From the NCBI GenBank assembly GCA_046706145.1, contig JBJKPP010000257.1, forward strand, positions 1 to 9,806: 9,806 nt of DNA, in the 5' to 3' direction. The translations under genes were made by a program, and so were the position numbers. The notes beneath the pieces are model-generated. The model had not been told where the DNA came from, searched no databases, and saw only the letters and a program-made list of their open reading frames with translations. Within the stretch, counting starts at the first letter, position 1. Each line of letters opens with the position of its first letter. Of this stretch, positions 1 through 6,611 are shown one piece after another. The DNA comes from JBJKPP01 sp046706145 (GTDB lineage Bacteria > Bacteroidota > Ignavibacteria > Ignavibacteriales > Ignavibacteriaceae).

Positions 1-1926
1 AAGATGTTTCTTTATTCTGAAAAGAATGATGAAACATTGTTCTGTGATAACGAGACAAATATTGAAAGATTGTATAATGTTGAAAACCAAGTCCCTTACT
101 ATAAAGATGGGATAAATGATTATCTAATTAACGGAAAAACGGATGCGGTAAATCCTAATAAGGACGGTACTAAATCTGTTTTTTTACATAAGCTAAGCAT
201 CTCAGGCAATGCTTCGAAGGTAGTTAGATTAAGATTCTGTAATAAGAACGTAAAACAGCCTTTTACAAACTTTGATAATATCTTTAAGAAAAGAATTAAT
301 GAAAGCGACGAATTCTACGAAGAAATTCAGGGTGAAATAAAAAGTAAAGAGTTGAAGAATATTCAAAGGCAAGCCCTTGCAGGATTGTTATGGGGAAAGC
401 AATTTTATTATTACAATATTCCTCAGTGGTTGGAAGGTGACCCTGCAATGCCCGCTCCACCTAAAGAGAGACTAGAAGGTAGAAATAATGGGTGGATTCA
501 CTTAAATAATTCAAATATTATTTCTGTTCCTGATGATTGGGAATTTCCGTGGTATGCTTCATGGGATTTAGCTTTTCATTGTATTCCAATTTCAATGATA
601 GATCCAAACCTTGCAAAGAGGCAGCTTAGACTTCTTACGCGAGAGTGGTATATGCACCCAAACGGCCAACTTCCTGCTTACGAATGGAATTTCAGCGATA
701 CAAATCCCCCTGTTCATGCCTGGGCAACATGGCGTGTTTATAAGATTGATAAAAAAAATAATAATGGGAAGGGTGACTACAAATTCCTTGAATCTGTTTT
801 TCATAAGTTGCTTTTGAATTTTACCTGGTGGGTTAATCGTAAAGACAGAGATAATCATAATGTTTTTGAAGGTGGATTTCTTGGCCTGGATAATATTGGG
901 GTCTTTGATAGAGACATGCAATTTTCAAACGGTGGTGAGATAGAACAGGCAGATGCAACAAGCTGGATGGCAATGTTTTGTTTGAACATGATGAGAATCT
1001 CGCTGGAGTTGTCAGGTTACAATCCTGTCTATCAAGATATGGCCACAAAATTCTTTGAACATTTCCTGTACATAGCCGATGCAATGCTTCACATGGGAAG
1101 AAATGGTACCAGTCTTTGGGATGATGAGGATGAATTTTTTTACGATGTTTTACACATGCCGAATAGAAAAGATATTAAGCTAAAAGTGCATTCTATTGTG
1201 GGCCTTATTCCTCTTTTTGCCGTGGAAGTATTGGAGCCAGAAATATTGGAAACAGCTCCGAAATTCAAGGCACGGCTGGAGTGGTTCTTAAATTACCGCC
1301 CCAACTTGGCTAGTTTGGTTTCAAGGTGGCATGAACAGGGCGAAGGAGAAAGAAGCCTTCTTTCTTTACTTAGAGGGCATAGAATGAAATGTTTATTAAG
1401 AAGAATGCTTGATGAATCTGGATTTCTATCTGAATATGGAGTTAGAGCTTTATCCAAATATCATGAACAAAATCCTTATACTTTTGAAATAGATGGTTCT
1501 AACATGACGATATCTTATTGTCCTGGTGAGTCTAATACGGGTCTTTTCGGGGGCAACTCTAACTGGAGAGGTCCAATTTGGTTTCCTATTAATTATTTGA
1601 TAATAGAATCTCTTGAAAAATTTCATCATTATTACGGTAACGATTTCAAAGTAGAATGCCCAACCAATTCTGGAAATTATCTAACAATAAAAGAAGTATC
1701 TGAAGAATTGAAGTCAAGATTGATGAAAATCTTTACTACAGATGAAAATGGGTACAGACCATTCTTGGGAAATAACGAAAAACTGCAGAAAGACCCTAAC
1801 TTTAAAAACTATTATCTCTTCAACGAATATTTTAATGGAGATAATGGTAAAGGTTTAGGTGCTTCACATCAGACGGGCTGGACAGCATTAATAGCTAAGT
1901 TAATTCAACCTAAGAATATGGAGTAG
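1..1926 (+). CDS. GH63/MGH1-like glycoside hydrolase, 5'-truncated
   Basis: This is the C-terminal part (about 641 residues) of a large glycoside hydrolase of the bacterial 'glucosidase' group related to GH63 and mannosylglycerate hydrolase MGH1. Recognisable family blocks are NPNKDGTK (early), RQALAGLLWGKQFYYYN, PWYASWDLAFH (Asp near codon 189), NWRGPIWFPINYL, and a C-terminal NEYFNGDNGKGLGASHQTGW (Glu near codon 609). From the GH63 fold, I infer that the WD aspartate and the late glutamate are candidate catalytic acid and base; this is not proven here. Relatives are, from memory, near 880-900 residues. The frame is open to base 1 and the visible protein starts inside the N-terminal beta-rich domain, so the ATG at base 4 is probably an internal methionine. 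Only later residues are visible, so a signal peptide cannot be judged. The substrate is unknown; an alpha-glucoside or related glycoside is likely. The downstream gene begins 15 bases after the stop, which suggests co-transcription. Confidence 0.82.
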   Translation, partial: KMFLYSEKNDETLFCDNETNIERLYNVENQVPYYKDGINDYLINGKTDAVNPNKDGTKSVFLHKLSISGNASKVVRLRFCNKNVKQPFTNFDNIFKKRINESDEFYEEIQGEIKSKELKNIQRQALAGLLWGKQFYYYNIPQWLEGDPAMPAPPKERLEGRNNGWIHLNNSNIISVPDDWEFPWYASWDLAFHCIPISMIDPNLAKRQLRLLTREWYMHPNGQLPAYEWNFSDTNPPVHAWATWRVYKIDKKNNNGKGDYKFLESVFHKLLLNFTWWVNRKDRDNHNVFEGGFLGLDNIGVFDRDMQFSNGGEIEQADATSWMAMFCLNMMRISLELSGYNPVYQDMATKFFEHFLYIADAMLHMGRNGTSLWDDEDEFFYDVLHMPNRKDIKLKVHSIVGLIPLFAVEVLEPEILETAPKFKARLEWFLNYRPNLASLVSRWHEQGEGERSLLSLLRGHRMKCLLRRMLDESGFLSEYGVRALSKYHEQNPYTFEIDGSNMTISYCPGESNTGLFGGNSNWRGPIWFPINYLIIESLEKFHHYYGNDFKVECPTNSGNYLTIKEVSEELKSRLMKIFTTDENGYRPFLGNNEKLQKDPNFKNYYLFNEYFNGDNGKGLGASHQTGWTALIAKLIQPKNME

Positions 1927-1941
1927 TTTCACAATATCAAA

Positions 1942-3135
1942 ATGAATGACTCTTTTGATGTGATAATAATTGGAAGCGGCCCTTCAGGAAGTACTGCTGC
2001 AATTAATTTAGCAGGAAGTAATAAGAAGGTATTACTACTGGAAAAAATGGATTTGCCGCGTTATAAAACTTGCGGTGGTGGAGTAATTTTCAGAAATAAT
2101 CTGGTTTCAGACTTGAAATTAGAAGAAACTTCTGAAGTTAATTGCTTTTCAGCAGAGATTAATGATTACAAATCAAATATAAGTTTAAAAACACAAAGAA
2201 GTTTTCCTTTAGTACAAATGGTTATGCGAAAAGATTTTGATTTTTTCCTGGTTCAGAAGGCTAAAGAGTTAGGTATTAATATAATGGACAATTGCGAAGT
2301 TATTCGAATTGAAAATAAGTCAGATTGTGTAGAGGTTCATACAAACATAGGAACATTCAATAGTAAATTTGTTATTGTTGCTGCTGGTGCAACTAATAAG
2401 TTAATAAAAAACTTATCACTTACTAATTCATACAGAAATATCCCTGCATTGGAATATGAGGTATATACAAATGAGACTGTTTATCAGAAATATAATAGAG
2501 CTGCGAGATTTGATTTTGGTTTTGTACCTCACGGTTATTGTTGGGTCTTTCCCAAAAAAGATCATTTGTCTATCGGAGTTCTTACTACGAAGAAAAATAG
2601 CGTTAATCTAAATTCAGCCTTTCAAGAATATTTAAATATACTCGGAATAAAGGATTACAAAAAAATAGAAAGGCACGGCTACGTAATTCCTTTTTTCAAT
2701 GGAACTAGAAAAATTTATTATGAAAGAGTCCTAGTTGCTGGAGATGCTGCGGGTTTAGCTGATCCAATTACTGGGGAAGGAATTTCATCAGCGATACTTA
2801 GTGGTAAGCTAGCTGCAGAAGCATTGCTCCAATCAAATTTGCAGCCTTTATTAGTAGAGAAGATCTATTTAAAAAAAATGGAAGACCAAATATTAAAGGA
2901 ATTAAAAGCGGCCAGATTTTTATCTAACTTTGTCTATGCTAGCGAAATTATTCGTTCGCTGGTTTTTAAGCTTTATGGGTATAAATTAAGCGAATTAATT
3001 ACTGATGTAATTACAGGCGATAAGAAATATTCAGGAATAGTGAAAAATCCTAAGAACTATCTTAAATTGTTCAGTAAATGGTCATTAAGACAAGGAAGAA
3101 AATTAAGATCGCCCCAGTATATAACTTTTAATTAA
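1942..3135 (+). CDS. Geranylgeranyl-reductase-family FAD-dependent oxidoreductase
   Basis: A 397-residue flavoprotein of the geranylgeranyl reductase family (ChlP / archaeal digeranylgeranylglycerophospholipid reductase / MenJ-like relatives), which reduce isoprenoid double bonds. Visible motifs are the N-terminal dinucleotide-binding GSGPSG at residues 11-16 with the ribose-binding Glu34, the family signature PRYKTCGGG at 39-47 with Cys44, and the second FAD motif VAGDAAGLADPITGEG around Gly267-Asp268. There is no signal peptide; the protein is probably cytoplasmic or peripheral at the membrane. The length is normal for the family. No purine-rich ribosome binding site precedes the ATG; the 15-base gap after the upstream hydrolase gene suggests one transcript. 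Its true substrate (menaquinone side chain, polyprenyl carrier, lipid or other) cannot be read from the sequence. It has no evident link to the sugar genes on either side. Confidence 0.85.
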   Translation: MNDSFDVIIIGSGPSGSTAAINLAGSNKKVLLLEKMDLPRYKTCGGGVIFRNNLVSDLKLEETSEVNCFSAEINDYKSNISLKTQRSFPLVQMVMRKDFDFFLVQKAKELGINIMDNCEVIRIENKSDCVEVHTNIGTFNSKFVIVAAGATNKLIKNLSLTNSYRNIPALEYEVYTNETVYQKYNRAARFDFGFVPHGYCWVFPKKDHLSIGVLTTKKNSVNLNSAFQEYLNILGIKDYKKIERHGYVIPFFNGTRKIYYERVLVAGDAAGLADPITGEGISSAILSGKLAAEALLQSNLQPLLVEKIYLKKMEDQILKELKAARFLSNFVYASEIIRSLVFKLYGYKLSELITDVITGDKKYSGIVKNPKNYLKLFSKWSLRQGRKLRSPQYITFN

Positions 3136-3257
3136 AATGCTTCTTTTAAGAAATGGATTATACGAGCCATAATAACTATTTTGATACAATAATTTACATC
3201 TATTAATCTTATGCGTCCCAATTTGGAAATTAATTTTAGATTAAACGGAGCCAGTAA
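3136..3257 (+). promoter_or_regulatory. Leader of the GH27 gene with inverted repeat
   Basis: A 122-base AT-rich gap separates the flavoprotein gene from the GH27 gene and probably carries a promoter, since the next gene has a different function. A 7-bp inverted repeat, TTAATCT (3203-3209) and AGATTAA (3238-3244), encloses a short palindrome CCAA-T-TTGG (3218-3226). A poor sigma70-like pair, TTGATA (3181-3186) with TAATCT 17 bases later, matches the -10 consensus at only three positions. None of these is convincing alone. Confidence 0.25.
3247..3250 (+). promoter_or_regulatory. Ribosome binding site of the GH27 gene
   Basis: GGAG lies seven bases before the ATG at 3258. It is the clearest Shine-Dalgarno sequence in the window and fixes the GH27 start ahead of a typical signal peptide. 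The other starts have weak or no such sequence. Confidence 0.6.
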
Positions 3258-4463
3258 ATGAACTTCCTACATAAAATTATTTCGGGCAAAATCTTTTCTC
3301 TTTTAACAATTGTAATTGTTATTTTTTTATATAACTCTTCTTTCTCTCAGGAGATTTACCGCGACAGTCTTGCATTAACCCCACCGATGGGTTGGAATAG
3401 CTGGAACAAATTTGGTTGTAATGTTAATGAAACATTAATAAAAGAAATGGCTGATGCAATGGTGAGTAGTGGAATGAGAGATGCTGGATATAAATATATA
3501 ATTATAGATGATTGCTGGCAGATTGGTAGAGATAAAAATGGAAATATAATTCCCGATCCAAAGAGATTTCCTTCTGGAATAAAAGCACTAGCCGACTATA
3601 TCCATTCAAAAGGGTTAAAGTTTGGAATTTATTCAGATGCTGGAACGGCTACTTGTCAGGGACGTCCAGGTAGTAGAGGTTATGAATTTCAGGACGCTCG
3701 GCAATATGCAGCCTGGGGAGTAGATTATCTAAAGTATGATTGGTGTAATACAGATGGTCAGAACGCTGAAGCGTCTTACAGCCTAATGAATAAAGCGTTG
3801 CTGGCTACAGGCAGACCGATAGTTTTTAGTATTTGTGAATGGGGTGTGCATAAACCATGGCTTTGGGGTAAAGGAATCGGAAACTTATGGCGGACTACAG
3901 GAGATATCCAAGATTGCTGGGACTGTAAAAGAAGTTGGGGAGGGATGGGGTTTGCTCATATTTTAGACTTGCAGAACGGGTTAGCAAGCTATGCGGGTCC
4001 GGGGCATTGGAATGATCCGGATATGCTTGAAGTTGGAAATGGTGGACTAACTTTAACGGAATCAGAGGCTCATTTCAGTCTTTGGTGCATCCTTGCAGCA
4101 CCTTTGATTGCGGGTAACGATATCCGTAATATGTCCGAAAGTATTAAAGATATATTGACTAATAAAGAGGTAATCGCTGTTGATCAAGATTCTCTAGGAA
4201 AAGAGGGCACAAAGGTGAATGATGACAGCACCCATGAAGTTTGGTCTAAAGAATTGAAAGATGGAAGCAGGGCTGTAGTTCTGTTCAACAAAGATAGCTC
4301 TGAAGTCAAAATGACGGTTAATTGGAATGAGATTGGATATCCAAGTCATCTTAAAGCTTTGGTAAGGGATTTATGGCAGCATAAAAATCTTGGAGAATTT
4401 AAAGGCAGTTTTTCAGCAGAGGTGCCGTCTCACGGGGTAGTTATGATTAAGGTTACCCCATAG
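3258..4463 (+). CDS. Secreted GH27 alpha-galactosidase
   Basis: A 401-residue family GH27 enzyme, a retaining exo-glycosidase that removes terminal alpha-D-galactose; some members instead act on beta-L-arabinopyranose. A signal peptide is evident: basic start, hydrophobic core at about residues 12-25, probable cleavage after SSFS (residue 30). The mature protein opens with the hallmark LTPPMGWNSWNKFGC. Galactose-binding Asp84-Asp85 lie in IIDDCW, the catalytic nucleophile is Asp161 in LKYDWCN, and the acid/base is Asp216 in WRTTGDI. The 55-residue spacing equals that in the rice enzyme (130 and 185). Cys54/Cys86 and Cys133/Cys163 match the two conserved disulfides. GHWNDPDML follows, and a short C-terminal beta domain ends in HGVVMIKV. 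There is no lipobox, so the protein is probably periplasmic or secreted. It could trim galactose from galactomannan, raffinose-type sugars or pectin side chains; the nearby GH105 gene favours the last, as inference. Confidence 0.93.
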   Translation: MNFLHKIISGKIFSLLTIVIVIFLYNSSFSQEIYRDSLALTPPMGWNSWNKFGCNVNETLIKEMADAMVSSGMRDAGYKYIIIDDCWQIGRDKNGNIIPDPKRFPSGIKALADYIHSKGLKFGIYSDAGTATCQGRPGSRGYEFQDARQYAAWGVDYLKYDWCNTDGQNAEASYSLMNKALLATGRPIVFSICEWGVHKPWLWGKGIGNLWRTTGDIQDCWDCKRSWGGMGFAHILDLQNGLASYAGPGHWNDPDMLEVGNGGLTLTESEAHFSLWCILAAPLIAGNDIRNMSESIKDILTNKEVIAVDQDSLGKEGTKVNDDSTHEVWSKELKDGSRAVVLFNKDSSEVKMTVNWNEIGYPSHLKALVRDLWQHKNLGEFKGSFSAEVPSHGVVMIKVTP

Positions 4464-4507
4464 CGTATTTGATTTCGAAGGCTGAAAATCTAGAGTTCTT
4501 AAAAAAT

Positions 4508-4527
4508 TTTCACAAACAAATGTGAAA
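4508..4527. repeat. Perfect 7-bp inverted repeat downstream of the GH27 gene
   Basis: TTTCACA and TGTGAAA are separated by six bases, 44 bases after the GH27 stop. As RNA it would form a short hairpin. A run of seven T lies some 25 bases further on, too far for a normal intrinsic terminator. The half-sites resemble those of CRP but stand in the opposite order (TCACA before TGTGA), so I do not call a CRP site. Confidence 0.4.
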
Positions 4528-4668
4528 TGGTGGATACGGAGTTATAGCCCTATTTTTTTATCTAAATCTGGTCAAGAAAAATACCCACCGAACGCTCATT
4601 TCATATATATTAGACTATATTTCCCAAAAACCTCTTGACTCTTTAATCTAATTTTTGCAAATTTAACT

Positions 4669-4699
4669 CGATAAAGTAAACGATAACTTAATCGTTGAC
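4669..4699. promoter_or_regulatory. Operator-like inverted repeat with CGATAA direct repeat
   Basis: GTAAACGAT (4676-4684) and ATCGTTGAC (4691-4699) form an inverted repeat in which eight of nine positions pair, around a six-base spacer. CGATAA also occurs twice in direct orientation 12 bases apart (4669 and 4681). The word CGATAACTT at 4681-4689 is the reverse complement of AAGTTATCG in the leader of the LacI-type gene (8093-8101). This could be a binding site for that regulator, but a shared 9-mer is near what chance would give over these lengths. Confidence 0.3.
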
Positions 4700-4930
4700 G
4701 TAAGGGCGAAGATAAATTAGAAATCATTCAAGTTTGACTTTCTGGGATTATCTAAGTGGCATATACAAAAGCTAAAGTTTTTTATATCTATAACGGAAAT
4801 TAATCAGTTTTTCTAAGTTTTGAGTTAAGGAATTATGCACAGTTGATGTAAATAGGAACGCTGGACTTATTATAAGCATGGGTGGATTACAGTTGATTGA
4901 GAATTTCGAATTTGTAGAAAAATGGGACTG

Positions 4931-4972
4931 ACGGAAGCGAAGCTGTATATTTTTAGAAGTTAAGCCTTCCGT
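4931..4972. repeat. Hairpin with GC-richer 7-bp stem
   Basis: ACGGAAG (4931-4937) and CTTCCGT (4966-4972) are perfect reverse complements. Inside, AGCT and AGTT could add four pairs (one G-U) above an internal loop. The stem is richer in GC than the surrounding gap. There is no T-run after it on either strand that would make it a standard terminator. It could be part of a structured transcript. Confidence 0.35.
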
Positions 4973-5074
4973 GAACCTCGACTAAATATTTAATGGGGAT
5001 ACGACAAAAAGAATTATCATTTACTTTACAACACAAGTTTTCAGTTACCAAAAAATTCTTTCACTATTCTTAAT

Positions 5075-5126
5075 ATTGAGTTGGTTTGTAGAAATTAAAA
5101 TGATTTCTATACAACCAAGAGTCAAT
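5075..5126. promoter_or_regulatory. Long imperfect inverted repeat upstream of the GH105 gene
   Basis: Three paired blocks are nested around a seven-base centre: TAGAAAT with ATTTCTA, TTGGTT with AACCAA, and ATTGA with TCAAT, with two or three mismatched bases between blocks. The element spans 52 bases and ends about 88 bases before the ATG at 5214. A TATATAA stretch (5129-5135) follows at once and could be a -10 region, although no good -35 accompanies it. The position suits a regulator-binding site or leader hairpin; a small transposon remnant is less likely. Confidence 0.4.
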
Positions 5127-5163
5127 TGTATATAAGGTATTTGTGTTTAATTATGTAGATCTT

Positions 5164-5177
5164 TGTTTGGTCAAACA
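5164..5177. promoter_or_regulatory. Operator-like palindrome TGTTTG-GT-CAAACA
   Basis: A 14-base palindrome with perfect 6-bp arms and a two-base centre lies 36 bases before the GH105 ATG. It overlaps a possible TTG start at 5163; I read the region as untranslated, so the palindrome would be a candidate repressor or activator site for the GH105 gene. The spacer is too short for a stable RNA hairpin, which favours a protein-binding site. Confidence 0.35.
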
Positions 5178-5213
5178 GTTTTTTTAAAACCATTTGATAA
5201 TTTCATTATACTT

Positions 5214-6467
5214 ATGAAAATAATTAATTCAACATTATTCTTGATTTTTCTGATTTTTGTCATCAATATTTTTAATTCTGGTTTGGCAGCAGGTTCAAAC
5301 ACCTATTATAATAGGGAAGCTAAAAATAAGGGCATTATACAAGAAGAAAATGGGACATCTTGGTCTGTTACTTTGAGTAATGCAGTAATGCATAAATATC
5401 CCCGTTATGCAGCTTATGATACTACAAAAATACAATGGAATTACGAGCTAGGTGTAATTCTTTACGCGTTTTGGAATGTATGGAAGAAGACTCAAGATAC
5501 AAAATATTTTGTGTACATTAAAAACAACATCGATAATTTTATTACCGAAGATGGTAGGATAAAAACATATGACTTTAATAAGTTTAGATTGGATGATATA
5601 TGTCCCGGCAGAATTCTGATAGATTTATATGAAAAAACTGGCAATGATAAATATAAAAAAGCGGCTGATTTGTTGAGGAAACAACTCTCGGATCAACCTA
5701 GGACACCTGAGGGAGGATTCTGGCACAAACAAATATATCCCGAACAAATGTGGCTTGATGGTCTTTATATGGCAGAACCTTTTTATGCTCAATATGCAAG
5801 TACTTTTAATGAACCCAAAGATTATGATGATATAGCAAAGCAGTTTATCTTGATGGCAAAACATGGGAAAGATCCTAAAACCGGATTATTTTATCATGGG
5901 TGGGATTGGAGCAAAAAACAAAAATGGGCTAATCCTGAAACAGGTGATTCGCCAAGTTTTTGGGGAAGAGCTATGGGATGGTATTTAATGGGGTTGGTGG
6001 ATGTACTAGATTATTTCCCATCAAATAATCATCAAAGATCAAAATTAATTAGTATTTTTAAAAATTTATGTAGTTCGCTGTTAAATTATCAGGATAAAAA
6101 AAGTCATTTATGGTTTTTAATATTGGACAAGCCTAATAAAAAAGGAAACTATTTGGAAAGTTCCGCTTCAGCTATGTTCATGTATGTATTTGCTAAAGGT
6201 GCGTTAAAAGGTTATTTAAATAAAAAATATTTGTCTGTTGCAAAACAAGTATTTGAAGGTTTACTTACACATTCTATAAAATCAGACAAGAACGGCTTTC
6301 AACACTTATATTACACGATAAGCAGTGCTGGTCTTGGAGGAGATCCTTACAGAGATGGGACATTTGAATATTACTCTAGTGAACCACAAAGAGTTGATGA
6401 TTTTAAAGGACTAGGGCCGCTTATATTGGGTGCACTTGAACTTGAAAAAGCAGGATTAATCAAATAG
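5214..6467 (+). CDS. Secreted GH105 unsaturated rhamnogalacturonyl/glucuronyl hydrolase
   Basis: A 417-residue enzyme of family GH105 (YteR/YesR-like). The family hydrates the 4,5-double bond of the terminal unsaturated uronic acid left by polysaccharide lyases, releasing it from the oligosaccharide. Seen are LDDICPG (Asp127-Asp128), FWHKQIYPEQMWLDGLYM with Asp182 equivalent to the catalytic Asp143 of YteR, FWGRAMGWYLMGLVDVLD, ESSASAMFMYVFAKG, and a C-terminal GLGGDPYRDGTFEYYSSEP. The alpha/alpha-barrel length is normal. I choose the ATG at 5214 because it begins a signal peptide (MKIIN, hydrophobic core, cleavage near GLAA). A TTG at 5163 would add 17 residues ahead of it and cover an operator-like palindrome. 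There is no lipobox cysteine, so a periplasmic or secreted location is likely, unlike the cytoplasmic Bacillus enzymes. uxaC follows after 144 bases. Confidence 0.9.
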   Translation: MKIINSTLFLIFLIFVINIFNSGLAAGSNTYYNREAKNKGIIQEENGTSWSVTLSNAVMHKYPRYAAYDTTKIQWNYELGVILYAFWNVWKKTQDTKYFVYIKNNIDNFITEDGRIKTYDFNKFRLDDICPGRILIDLYEKTGNDKYKKAADLLRKQLSDQPRTPEGGFWHKQIYPEQMWLDGLYMAEPFYAQYASTFNEPKDYDDIAKQFILMAKHGKDPKTGLFYHGWDWSKKQKWANPETGDSPSFWGRAMGWYLMGLVDVLDYFPSNNHQRSKLISIFKNLCSSLLNYQDKKSHLWFLILDKPNKKGNYLESSASAMFMYVFAKGALKGYLNKKYLSVAKQVFEGLLTHSIKSDKNGFQHLYYTISSAGLGGDPYRDGTFEYYSSEPQRVDDFKGLGPLILGALELEKAGLIK

Positions 6468-6519
6468 AGATTTTTGTTAATCATCACACAAATAATTTTT
6501 TGTAACTCAATTTTAATAG

Positions 6520-6554
6520 TTTAATCTTTTATATTTATTTTTTATAAGATTAAA
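6520..6554. repeat. Inverted repeat after the GH105 gene, possible weak terminator
   Basis: TTTAATCTT (6520-6528) and AAGATTAAA (6546-6554) are perfect 9-bp arms around a 17-base T-rich loop; TTATA/TATAA can pair further inside as an alternative. It begins 52 bases after the GH105 stop. The stem is almost entirely A/T and no T-run follows, so it is a poor intrinsic terminator. The arms contain the same TTAATCT/AGATTAA pair found ahead of the GH27 gene. Confidence 0.3.
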
Positions 6555-6565
6555 TGGTAAAAATA

Positions 6566-6592
6566 ATCTATTAAATGTTAATTTTAATAGAT
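6566..6592. promoter_or_regulatory. Perfect 10-bp inverted repeat just upstream of uxaC
   Basis: ATCTATTAAA and TTTAATAGAT are exact reverse complements around the seven-base centre TGTTAAT, ending 19 bases before the uxaC start codon. It could be an operator, or an mRNA hairpin controlling translation of uxaC. It lacks the central CG usual for LacI-family operators, so the nearby LacI-type protein is not the obvious ligand. Confidence 0.45.
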
Positions 6593-6611
6593 GATAAAAA
6601 GAAAGTAAAAA

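Larger units (their letters stand above)
4464..5213. other. 750-base gap without a recognised gene, rich in inverted repeats
   Basis: I find no convincing coding frame, tRNA or rRNA signature, or transposase fragment here. Every frame I read is broken by stops within a few dozen codons and gives no recognisable protein. The stretch is AT-rich like its surroundings and contains inverted repeats at 4508-4527, 4676-4699, 4931-4972, 5075-5126 and 5164-5177, plus the 10-base palindrome TAAATATTTA at 4983-4992. A T-rich run follows at 4551-4559. It is long for an upstream region in an otherwise compact gene row. It may hold the GH105 promoter and operators, a small RNA, or a decayed gene; the sequence alone does not decide. 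Confidence 0.5.
6468..6611 (+). promoter_or_regulatory. Leader between the GH105 gene and uxaC
   Basis: A 144-base, very AT-rich gap with two adjacent inverted repeats (6520-6554 and 6566-6592). It probably contains regulation for uxaC or a processing or attenuation point in a joint transcript. I see no consensus -35/-10 pair. Confidence 0.3.

Noticed and set aside
592..1084. Open frames on the minus strand and in another plus frame inside the GH63-like gene
   Set aside because: They lie wholly inside a gene with strong family motifs and their translations resemble nothing; they are shadows of its codon usage.
3181..3209. Sigma70 promoter TTGATA-N17-TAATCT before the GH27 gene
   Set aside because: The spacing is right but the -10 matches only three of six positions in AT-rich DNA, so I mention it only within the leader entry.
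4434..4459. GGGGTA/TACCCC hairpin at the end of the GH27 gene as a terminator
   Set aside because: It lies within the coding sequence for the conserved C-terminus, has a 14-base loop and is not followed by a T-run; chance is sufficient.
4508..4527. CRP-type binding site
   Set aside because: The CRP consensus is TGTGA-N6-TCACA; here the half-sites are in the reverse order, so the resemblance is only superficial.
4842..5157. Possible decayed protein gene in the large gap
   Set aside because: Fragments between stops can be read in two plus-strand frames, but none shows a recognisable family and stops are frequent, so I do not call a pseudogene.
5163..5213. TTG start adding 17 residues to the GH105 protein
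   Set aside because: The added residues would bury the signal peptide start, and an operator-like palindrome overlaps the region; ATG 5214 fits better.
5625..5864. Minus-strand open frame inside the GH105 gene
   Set aside because: It is antisense to the catalytic region of a well-supported gene and has no recognisable protein character.
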